64,000 nt of DNA, from positions 4,006,858-4,070,857 of the forward strand of contig OU342633.1 of NCBI GenBank assembly GCA_910589415.1, given 5' to 3'. This document shows, piece by piece, positions 55,614 through 64,000 of the stretch. A program made the translations under genes and the position numbers. Numbering within the stretch: the stretch's first letter is position 1; the number at the start of each line of letters is the position of its first letter. Source of the DNA: Malachius bipustulatus. Lineage: Eukaryota; Arthropoda; Insecta; Coleoptera; Melyridae. The notes below the pieces were generated by a model. The model ran no database searches. It was given only the letters and a program-made list of their open reading frames with translations, and was not told the origin of the DNA.

Positions 55614-56468
55614 TACAGGGTGAATTATAAAAAACGCCCCAAGCGATAACTCCGTTAATTTTGAAGATATGACAAAACTTTTTTATACAAAGTGGCGCCG
55701 TTTATCATCATCTATCTGTTGAGATAAACGCTCGATCAACACAACTTCCTGTTTAACCGGAAGTAACATCAACTTCGGGTTTTTAAATAGAACACCCTGT
55801 AAAACTTTATATTTTTTAAATGTCTGAAGAAATTTAATACAGGTGGTTTTCACCATTGGAATTTGGATTGAGCGGTTTATGAGTTATAAACAAGTGAAGA
55901 TGGAAAATTTTCAACTTCAAAGCAGTGCAGAACTAGAACGGCTCAAGATATCCAAAAACAGTTTACATGTCCCTATCCTAACTTTTCATGTTTTATCCCA
56001 CTATGTGGAGTAAATTTTAATACAGGGTGATGAAAATTATCCGATTTTTCATCACCCTGTATTAAAATTTAAACCACATAGTAGGATACTATGTCAAAAG
56101 TTAAGATAAGGACATGTAAACCGTTTTTAGATATCTTGAGCCGTTCTAGTTCTACACTGCTTTGAAGTTGAAAATTTTCCATCTTCACTTGTTTGTAACT
56201 CATAAACCGCTCAATCTAAATTCCAATGGTGAAAACCACCTGTATTAGATTTCTTCAGACATTTAAAAAATATAAAGTTTTACAGGGTGTTCTATTTAAA
56301 AACCCGAAGTTGATGTTACTTCCGGTTAAACAGGAAGTTGTGTTGATCGAGCGTTTATCTTAACATATAGATGATGATAAACTGCGCCACTTTGTTCCAA
56401 AAAGTTTTGTCATATCTTCAAAATTACCGGAGTTATCGCTTGGGGCGTTTTTTATAATTCACCCTGTA
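55614..56468. mobile_element. Palindromic MITE, TACAGGGTGAATTATAAAA ends
   Basis: The ends are exact complements and flanked by TA (55612-55613 and 56469-56470). From outside in: CGCCCCAAGCGATAACTCCG, GTTGATCGAGCG, CAGGAAGTTGTGTT, an ACACCCTGTA block at about 55793-55802, CAAGTGAAGATGGAAAATTT, CTAGAACGGCTCAAGATATC, and TTTACATGTCCCTATCCTAACTTT. The centre (about 56020-56065) is itself a near-perfect small palindrome, TACAGGGTGATGAAAA...TTTTTCATCACCCTGTA. Confidence 0.9.
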
Positions 56469-56470
56469 TA

Positions 56471-56879
56471 ATATACCTGTTATTTTATGTAACTCGTCTT
56501 CTATTTTGAGAGATAGGTATATTTGATCGTTGTAAAGAACAATGACTGTTAGATGGGAAAGGGCTGTTAGCTATTTTATCGATCAGATAAAATATTGCTT
56601 CAGACTATTACAGACGACGTAAATAGATTGATTCTACTGGCACTGGCAGATATCCGTGATAAGACCAGATAGTAACCGTTTACTTATTCGGTAAAAGTTG
56701 TCTTTTAACTGAAATTCAAGCTAAACGATCAATTACAGTAGCTAACTAACTACTTATTGGTTTATTAGTATACCGTGTTTCCATAAGAATAGCATATTAA
56801 AAATTACGCCATATGTTAACTTCTGTTGTCTTGCAACTTCGAATTCGTTTTTAAATCGTCGACCTTACTCTTTCGAGTT
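56471..56879. other. No gene seen
   Basis: Nothing recognised. Confidence 0.4.
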
Positions 56880-57440
56880 ATCACAAGCCATATAGAACCG
56901 GAGCACCTTCCTGGTCGACCTGCCGGCTGTCTGTCAGCTACAACCATTGTCCTCCTGTAGAGAACTGATTCTTTTTCCTCAATTCGATGGCATCGTTTGC
57001 AGTCCTCAGGACAAGGTCTCCCGATAGGTCACCAGCATTTCTATGGATCTTTACTGCATATTGTTCTTAATACCTGACCCTTCGGTTTCTTGAGCCGTAT
57101 TAGCAATTTGAGGGCCGCATCGTCGGTTCGCAGGAGAAAATTACTTCCGTAGAGATAATTGCAGATGTGTTCTACAGACCATACAACCGCCAACAGTTCT
57201 CTGTGAGTGTCACAATAATTGCGCTCCGTCTGGGATTAGGTCTTGCTGGAATACCCGATAACCTTTTCTTGGCATCCTGCTCTTGCGGTTATAGAAAACC
57301 AAATCCAACATTACTGGCATCTGTATCGAGAATGAACCTTCCCTCGGGCAAGTGATGGCTCAAATCAAAGCCGTCTCTATTTAACTCTATTTGCTCAAAT
57401 TCAAAGCATTGATTGGAGTCATCTTCAGATGTTCAACGCT
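56880..57440 (-). pseudogene. Ty3/gypsy RT-RNase H fragment
   Basis: The minus strand carries TDASNVGFGF (the start of RNase H with its first Asp), then HRELLAVVWSVEHICNYLYG, FLLRTDDAALKLLIRLKKP and KGQ, the core of gypsy-type RNase H, and further down YAVKIHRNAGDLSGD. Stops and frame changes break it. There are no LTRs nearby. It is unrelated in position to the element at 32900, which lacks this domain. Confidence 0.65.
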
Positions 57441-57688
57441 TCTTGGCATTCCTCGTTCCATTGGCATCGTCTTTATTCTTCTTTCGGCCTAGTGATTTTC
57501 GGATAATATCAAACCCTAGACCATATTGGACCATACCCTGGATTGAATAATGCGAGCTATCACAGTGTGAACGTGTTTGGCTGGTGCTCCGCAAGAAATT
57601 GATTCTCTTACATTGTAAGTAACTTTTAATTATCGCTTTTGGGTGTATTACTAAAAATAGTAGTGCTGCAAACGATAAAATAGTCAAA

Positions 57689-58372
57689 ATGGTATTTACA
57701 CAATCGCAAATAGTTGATATTAAGCAATTAATAAGCAGGACAGTCATGAAAGAAATATTCACCGATGAATTCATAGGGAAAATCGTTGATAAAGTTATCA
57801 GTAGTGCCGGGTTTAATGAGATTAAAGAAGGTATAGCCCGTCATGAAGAAGAAATTTCTGTAATTAGAAGTCAATACGAGACGATGACTAGTAAAATTGA
57901 CAGAATGGAACAGCTTATGCACAGAAAGAAAATCCGGATGATAGGTGTTACTTACTCAGGGGATGAAAACACGCAAGATAAAGTTATTGATATCATTCAG
58001 GCCAGGGATGCATGTCGATATTCAAACATCAGACATTGAACAATGCTACAGAGTCAAGATGAAAGGCAAATCTGGAAGTTCGTCACCAATAATTATTAAG
58101 TTTACGAATAACACAGATCTGAGGCTATGCTATTGAAGAATAGAAAATTGCTTAAAGGTACCAAGATAGTCATAACAGAGGAGCTCACACCCGAAAGACA
58201 AAAATTATTGAATGAAGCGAAAAGAGAGATAGGCACTAGGAAGGTCTGGAGTATGGATGGTCGTATTTTCACTAAAATTAACGGAGTCAAAATCACTATT
58301 TCGAACTCCCGACGACATAATAAAATGCAAGAAGAATATAGCCAGCATCTAACTCCACACTGTTTTCTGTGA
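57689..58372 (+). pseudogene. CR1-like LINE ORF1, coiled-coil protein
   Basis: The reading starts MVFTQSQIVDIKQLISRTVM, then an amphipathic helical stretch to about residue 85 (HEEEISVIRSQYETMTSKID), then KIRMIGVTYSGDENTQDKVI. The frame shifts near 58005 to IQTSDIEQCYRVKMKGK and again near 58125 to RKLLKGTKIVITEELTPERQ and VWSMDGRIFTKING. This order, coiled coil then an RRM-like region and a C-terminal basic domain, matches L1/CR1-type ORF1 proteins that bind the element RNA. Two frameshifts make it a pseudogene. Confidence 0.7.
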
Positions 58373-58489
58373 TGTTATGGAGCACTCCACCAAAGAACTT
58401 TTAATAGACAATAACGGTCTACTTTGGACATTGCTATTTTGATTTGTTTATTTTGATAGGCTATTATTATTATTAGTAGAATAAAGTAA

Positions 58490-60191
58490 AGGCCGGTCCA
58501 GACGCAACGACTAATTGAACGACATGTCGAATCAGACAAAATGAATCAAGTAAAATGGAATGTGCGGACCGCAAAACGTACGTTTAGTCTAAACGGAATG
58601 AGATTGGAAGCTAAATCGAAAGACTGAAGATCGAGGCATCATTTTCCGAGAACAGATGCGACATGTCGTAGCATGTGGACGGGCGAAGCAACTTACCGTT
58701 CAATTTTATGTTTATGTTTATTATAATTCAACCTTGTGTATTATCTCAGGTATAATATCACTCAATGCTTGCTTGGACATTATAGTATTGTAAATTCCAT
58801 CCTTGTAACTTCTTCCGGTTGCAAGGAATCTTAAGGTGGCGCTTAATCTCTCGTGAGGTGAAATCGCTTTTCTCATACAAGTATCTCGGTTTTGAATGTG
58901 GGACGTTACCAAATTTAACAAATTATTTAACAAACTACTCGTGGGCCATATGGACCAAGACACACCTAATTCAAAAAGAAAAGGGTATTCTGAAAAGAAA
59001 GACCCATCCAAAAAACTCTCAGGAGCCGCTCGTAGGAAACTGAGAAACGAGTAGAAACTACAAAACCAGGGGGAAACTGGAGAACCTAGAAAGCTAGCGT
59101 TGAAGGTGAACCCCAGTGTAACAAAACCAGGGACCAGCAAGGAACCGGAACAATGTAAAAGAAGAAGAACCTTCACCAAGGTTCTCAGGAGTGCAGCTTA
59201 GAGGGGACTTTCTCATGGCTTCCTGCGCTGACCAGGCCACAGAGGACTGGCTGGTGCGGGTGGTCAGGGAAATGGAACCCTGGCCAGGAGCGAAACTCGG
59301 CACCAAGGACGTTCCGAAATAAGAGCACCATTGTGGATACCAGGGACCCAAGAGAGGAACCAGAAAAAAAATCCAAAAAGACTGGGAATTCAAAACCAGG
59401 GATTAAAAACCAGAAACGTGGATCCTAGTGGACAGAAAACCTGACACAAAAGGCCAACAACTAATTTTCCTCATGGGAGAAAATAGAGCAACTTCAATGC
59501 AAACCTTACCTAAACCTAACTGGGGTGCTGTTCAAGCGACTAGGTGGGTAAAGGGAAGAGGGAGCAGAGAAGATGTAACTGAAAAAGCTGAGTAAGCACC
59601 AGCTGAGATGGGCAATTGGACTTTTAACAGGACATTGCCCGCTAATGAAACATTTTTCAATAATAGGAGAAAAAAATATCCCAGATTGTAGGAGATGCGG
59701 GGAAGGGGGGGAAACCCCATACCACCTAATGTGTGAATGCCCAGCACTAGAGGGAACTAGATTTCTAGTATTTGGGACCAAAATGGCAGAACCAAAAGAA
59801 ATAGAACAAGCACCCATTGGACTCATACTGAAATACTTTCGTCAGATGGGCCGATGAGATAATAATAATTATCCAAAGGGGTACAATAAGCGCAAGCTTC
59901 AGTACAAGGGCTTTGAACCTACCCTAGAAGTAATAATAATAATCATGTAAAAATTTAACAAATTCATGTATGTTTCAACATGCATTCTCAAATAATTGCG
60001 CCTGCAATAAAAACAGCATAAATTGACCACAAGATTACTTCTTCCATGATGGCGATCGTCGCGAAACTGAAAGTCGTACAAAATTTGTACGATAAGATGA
60101 AACTATCTGGACGCACCATTTTAATACGTCTTGTCGAACGACTTATATGACCGTTTTATCGTGCGATTAGTCGGTGTGTCTGGACCGGCCT
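58490..60191. mobile_element. Harbinger-like MITE with a nested LINE
   Basis: AGGCCGGTCCAGACGCAACG at the left; the complement at the right reads AGGCCGGTCCAGACACACCG. The match extends over about 35 bp with four mismatches. TAA flanks both sides (58487-58489 and 60192-60194). Without the nested LINE and one target copy it is about 660 bp. It has no transposase. It sits between ORF1 and ORF2 of the CR1-like LINE. Confidence 0.8.
58925..59950 (+). mobile_element. Internally deleted LINE: ORF1 piece joined to ORF2 tail
   Basis: AAATTTAACAAATT at 58911-58924 and 59951-59964 is the target duplication. Near the 5' end is an ORF1-type start (MDQDTPNSKRKGYSEKKDPS then KKLSGAARRKLRNE), continuing in broken frames to PWPGAKLGTKDV, RAPLWIPGTQER and LVDRKPDTKGQQLIF. 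It then jumps to the end of ORF2: KLSKHQLRWAIGLLTGHCPL and the knuckle CRRCGEGGETPYHLMCEC (59692-59745). A (TAA)n tail follows. Endonuclease, RT and most of RNase H are missing. It would have to use another LINE for movement. Confidence 0.7.
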
Positions 60192-60590
60192 TAAGGTTTA
60201 TTGTTAAAGGTAGGTACATATAGTTACTGGCATCTTTTTGGATTTCTACATTTTTGATTTTTTTCTCTCTCTCTCATAATTATAATAATTAAATTTTCAT
60301 TGTTTTCCCTTTCTACTGATTCTAACTCCGATTGAGCTGGAATCCCTCTTTTTATTTTATTTTATTTTTCATTAAGTGTTTGTAGTAGGTATAATAGGCT
60401 TGAAATTAATTGAGGTTTTGAGTGTATATCGAATCGAGAAGTTAGACTACTTATTAGTATATTTTATTTTTATCAGGGTAGTTAAATAAGTACAATATAA
60501 TAGGTATAACTAGGTAGGTATGTTAAGAATATTGTGTTATGTTTTATTTTTACTTTTACTTACTATCTTTGTTGTTGAGTAATTGTAATT

Positions 60591-63500
60591 ATGAATGGAT
60601 TGAAGGTAGCACATCTTAATGTAAGATCTTTGCAGCCACATTTACAGCAGGTAAGAGAAGTAATTTACTTGGAAGGAATTGAGATACTGGCAATGAGCGA
60701 AACCTGGTTGTTTACGGATAAAACAATTGACGAATCCTTAAGTCTTGATGGATTTAAACTTGTTAGAAAAGACCTTAATCGTCGTGGTGGTGGCTTAGCC
60801 TTTTATGTACTTAATAGTTTAAATTTTGAAATTTTGCCTATTGTATTTGTATTTTTGAGGGTGATTAAGTTACTGCGACCTAAACGATCTATTGTATCCC
60901 CTCTACTTTGCTTCGCCTGGTGTGGAATCCCTTTAGTGAAGCACCCTCTCCAAGTCCGTTTCCTTGAGAAACTTCAGGATTTTGAGAGGATCAAGGTCGG
61001 GTAAGTTCCCTCTGCCTCTAGCTGGTGGTGGCCCAGAACATTACTTCTTTTGAGTTCTATAGCATCGCAGTTGAGCAGCAGGTGACGTGGTGTCTCGTCT
61101 CCTTTCCCGCAGAATCTGCAGACGCCATTTTCTTCTATGCCTAACTTCCTCAGGTGTTCCTTGAGCTTGCAATGTCTCGTTAGGAATCCCGTCAGTGTTC
61201 TGAGCTGAGATGTTCCTTGCTGAGGTTGAAGAGTATCTTCGACCTCAGCTATCGACCTCTCTCGGTTAACATTCCCGAGAAGTTCTTTGGCTTGTCTCAA
61301 CCCCGAGAGGTTCCTCCAATGGGTTTCTCTCAGTTTTCTTCTTCCTTTTGGAGTTCTGTTTGAAGAAAGTATCTTCGAAGCCACAGAATGGTTCTGGTCC
61401 TATGAAGGGTGTCGATGCTCCTTTTCTTGCCAATGAGTGGGCATTCTTCTTGTGTTCGAGGTGGTCTCGAGCACAAGGATTGTTTAGATTGTCGACTGTC
61501 TTGACGGGTGACAAGCCCCGCTCGGTCGGCAGTCTGTTTTGCGGTGATGTCCCGCAATTTCCTGGTTTTTTGTTCCTTACCATGGTTGATCCCACGAGTG
61601 GCTAGGGGAGGGTATTCCACCTATGCAGATCCCCGCATGCAAAGGTGAGGGGATTGATACAGTGGGGTGCCCCCTGGTGCCCCAAGGTTGAATCCAGTAG
61701 CGCTGGTCTTCTATCCAGTCACGCATCCCATCAGCCTGGACCCCCGCCTTAGGATTTAGGTTTTTTAGTGAGGTTATCTCCTCTTGGTTCCGGCGATTAA
61801 GCCCAGACCCCCGCATCTCTCTGTGCGCGGAACGTGACCACGACAACAGATGATACGGTATATCAGAGATTCCACAGTCGGACGTCTCTTGCGCCGTTGC
61901 CCCTAGTGCAGACCTTTAGTCACGACACGACAACTAGGTTAGGGGAGGTGGTCTGCGGCAGGATTTTAAACTACCAGTCTAAAATTTCACCTCCGACGAG
62001 CTCTATTACCGCTGCTAACCTTACTCACTTCCGCTCATTGTAAGGCCTTCCCCCTATTCGCCACCTGGGGACGCGCCCGATGGGTACTCAACCGCACGGG
62101 GAAATTTTGCCTAGCCCTACCGACAGAGAGTTACTTTGTATATGCCTCACTGTGAACAGTATTAAGATCGTACTTTGTGTTACCTACCGTAATCACGGAT
62201 ATGAATGCCGAGAATTTATTGATGATTTAGAGGATGTGATCGCCTTCGGTTCCTTGGGGACCGAAAATGTGTTTGTTTTGGGTGACATGAATATTAATCT
62301 TCTCGAGGAACGGGATCCTATGACGGTAGCTTATAAAAGTTTCTTAGATTCAATGGGTCTGATTCAACTAATTCAAGAACCAACCCGTAATACATCGCTT
62401 TTGGACCACATAATCGCTCTCAATGATGATTTGATTTGTGACTAGGGAATGACTGATTCGGATATTACAGATCATGATCTTGTTTATGTAGTTCTAGATA
62501 TCCGAAAGTCCAGAAAGCAACCGAAAATTGTGAAAATAAGAGGGAGTAGACAGTTTTCTGAAAGTTTATTTTACCAGGATCTGTTGGGTTCGAATTTGGA
62601 GAGTATTTTTTATACAGATGATATAGAAAACAAGATATTCATATTTAACAGCGCACTACTTAATTTATTTAATACGCATATGCCACTAAAATGGGTAAAG
62701 GTCGATGGTGCGCCTACTCCTTGGATAACAGATAACATTAGATTACTTATCACAATGAGAGAGAATGCTAAGTTGAAATATAGACGGTCTAGATCTCCCA
62801 CTGACTGGACTGCTTATAAGGAGCTTCGTAATTTTACCAATATAAGTATTAGAAGAGAGAAAAAAGCATATTTCAGCTATAAATTGAGGGATAGACGATT
62901 GCGTTCGGTTTACAGGGAGTTGAAATATTTAGGTGTTGGAACTAGGAATAGAGGTGCGGTTCCAGAACAGTTGAGTAATGTTGAACTTATAAGTGATCAC
63001 TTTGTCGGCGGCATGCCAGGTTCCATCTATGGTGGTGATGTTGATGATGCAGATAGGGCAGATATTAATAAGAGGTATGGGGCTGGTAGGAGGAGCAATG
63101 GTGGAGGGGTTTTTTCGTTTGTTTTAACAGAGAGAGAGACAATAGTTGACATGCTTCAGGCCATCAGGACAGGCTCTGTGGGTTGCGATGAGATTAGCAT
63201 TCGCATGCTTAGAACTAGTTGTCCGCGTATATTCTCGACCATATCACTAATATAGTAAACTCTTGTTTATTGCAAAATTATTTTCCTACGGCATGGAAGC
63301 ATGCTCTTGTGTTACCCTTGCTCAAGATATCACAGCCGACTGAATACACTCATCTCAGACCAATTAGTATTCTCCCAGTTTTCTCGAAAGTCCTGGAGAG
63401 GAATATGTAATATGAATAGGTACAATCAAATACGGACATATCTAGAAGAGAATAATTTGCTTCCTGAGGTGCAGTCTGGTTTTAGACCTAATCACAGTTG

Positions 63501-64000
63501 CCTGACTGCCTTAAGTAGTGTTAGTGACGACATATTGCGTGCTACGGAGGAGGGTGAAGTGACCATACTGGTGCTGCTTGATTTTTCCAAGGCATTCGAT
63601 ACAATTAATCATGATATTATGATTAGAATACTCAGACATATGTCGTTTATTGAGGATGCTTGTGGATTAATAGAAAGCTATTTACGAGGACGTTCACAGA
63701 GGGTAAGACTGGGCGAAGATACGTCCAAGCTTCGTTATCTTGAGAGTGGTGTCCCCCAGGGTTCCATACTTGGACCACTGTTGTTCACGATCTATACCTC
63801 TGGAATGTGCGACGTGGTGAAGTACTATAAAATTCACATGTATGCTGACGACACACAATTGTACTTATTCTGTGATCCATCAGAGATTCATGTGGCTGTT
63901 GAAAAACTTAATTCCGATTTGGACTCTATCTTTCGATTTTCAGCGTCTCATTGCCTTAAACTCAATCCAGATAAATCGACATTGTTGCTGTTCGGGAGTG
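60591..64000 (+). pseudogene. CR1-like LINE ORF2 (endonuclease and RT), interrupted, partial
   Basis: It starts MNGLKVAHLNVRSLQPHLQQ with SETWLF, the N-terminal half of an APE endonuclease, to 60840. After the LINE insertion it resumes at 62101: LLCICLTVNSIKIVLCVTYR, FVLGDMNINLLEERD, SLLDHIIALNDD, an in-frame TAG at 62443, then DITDHDLVYV (endonuclease His). RT follows with a frameshift near 63220 (FPTAWKHALVLPLLK, LRPISILPVFSKVLERN) and another near 63410 (SGFRPNHSCLTAL, LLDFSKAFDTINHD, SGVPQGSILGPLLF, YADDTQLY) to the window end. Confidence 0.75.
60841..62100 (-). mobile_element. Deleted LINE inserted in the CR1-like ORF2, 13-bp duplication
   Basis: GAAATTTTGCCTA at 60828-60840 and 62101-62113. 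Read on minus: a GC-rich 5' part (62100 to about 61580) with an open frame 61846-61577 of no known domain, then the end of ORF2: HKKNAHSLARKGASTPFIGP (RNase H end), a frameshift, TLTGFLTRHCKLKEHLRKLG and knuckle CRFCGKGDETPRHLLLNC, and a short 3' UTR with ACAATAGATCGTTTAGGTCGC. RT and endonuclease are absent. The 3' UTR words match the LINE tail at 30886, so the two share a 3' end. Confidence 0.75.

Larger units (their letters stand above)
57550..64000 (+). mobile_element. CR1-like LINE, multiply interrupted, runs off the window
   Basis: ORF1 (57689-58372) and ORF2 (60591 to the window end) belong together once two insertions are removed: the Harbinger-like MITE 58490-60191 and the deleted LINE 60841-62100. 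The RT forms LLDFSKAFDTINHDIM, SGVPQGSILGPLLF and MYADDTQLYLF are those of the CR1 group. Frameshifts and stops show it is dead. The 5' boundary near 57550 is approximate. Confidence 0.75.

Noticed and set aside
1..64000. CRISPR arrays, operons, prophage or bacterial defence genes
   Set aside because: Intron-bearing transposases, LINEs with APE/RNase H and the gene density show eukaryotic nuclear DNA; no regularly spaced short repeats seen.

Overview
This is AT-rich eukaryotic DNA, most likely from an arthropod and probably an insect. It has GT-AG introns, no bacterial-style gene packing, and a dense mix of LINE, LTR and DNA transposons. The only convincing host-gene piece is one exon of a rhodopsin-class GPCR on the minus strand (13237-13626). 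The order of insect cannot be fixed from this sequence.

Layout. 1-6.7 kb: AT-rich, no gene seen. 6.7-8.1 kb: a tandem repeat and a long palindromic element. 8.6-10.8 kb: two neighbouring LINE 3' ends that encode a restriction-like endonuclease. 11.2-20 kb: transposase remnants, the GPCR exon, one copy of a dispersed repeat and weak first-exon candidates. 21.8-24.4 kb: a third piece of the endonuclease-type LINE, split by a palindromic MITE. 26.4-27.4 kb: a hammerhead-ribozyme repeat in inverted orientation. 27.7-30.7 kb: a mariner-like element with a DD41D transposase remnant, followed by two abutting palindromes. 30.9-32.5 kb: a LINE tail split by another palindrome. 32.7-37.4 kb: a palindromic-ended element that carries a second hammerhead core and was recently hit by a Ty3/gypsy element lacking reverse transcriptase. 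37.5-39.5 kb: an intron-bearing DDE transposon. 41-45.5 kb: DNA-transposon ends, a Harbinger-like MITE and a TIR element holding a reverse-transcriptase fragment. 46.35-52.05 kb: an apparently intact, full-length LINE with RNase H and a 12-bp target duplication. 55.6-56.5 kb: a further palindrome. 56.9-57.4 kb: a gypsy RNase H fragment. 57.6-64 kb: a CR1-like LINE interrupted by a Harbinger-like MITE, which is itself hit by a deleted LINE; a second deleted LINE sits in its ORF2. The CR1-like element runs off the window.

How it fits together. Several insertions are dated relative to each other by nesting and by target duplications that I could read directly. Two features stand out. One is the pair of unrelated hammerhead cores, at 26.5-27.3 kb and 37.13 kb. 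The other is a family of palindromic MITEs that share arms but carry different outermost ends. One MITE subfamily matches the 3' side of the DD41D transposase element, which makes that element a plausible source.
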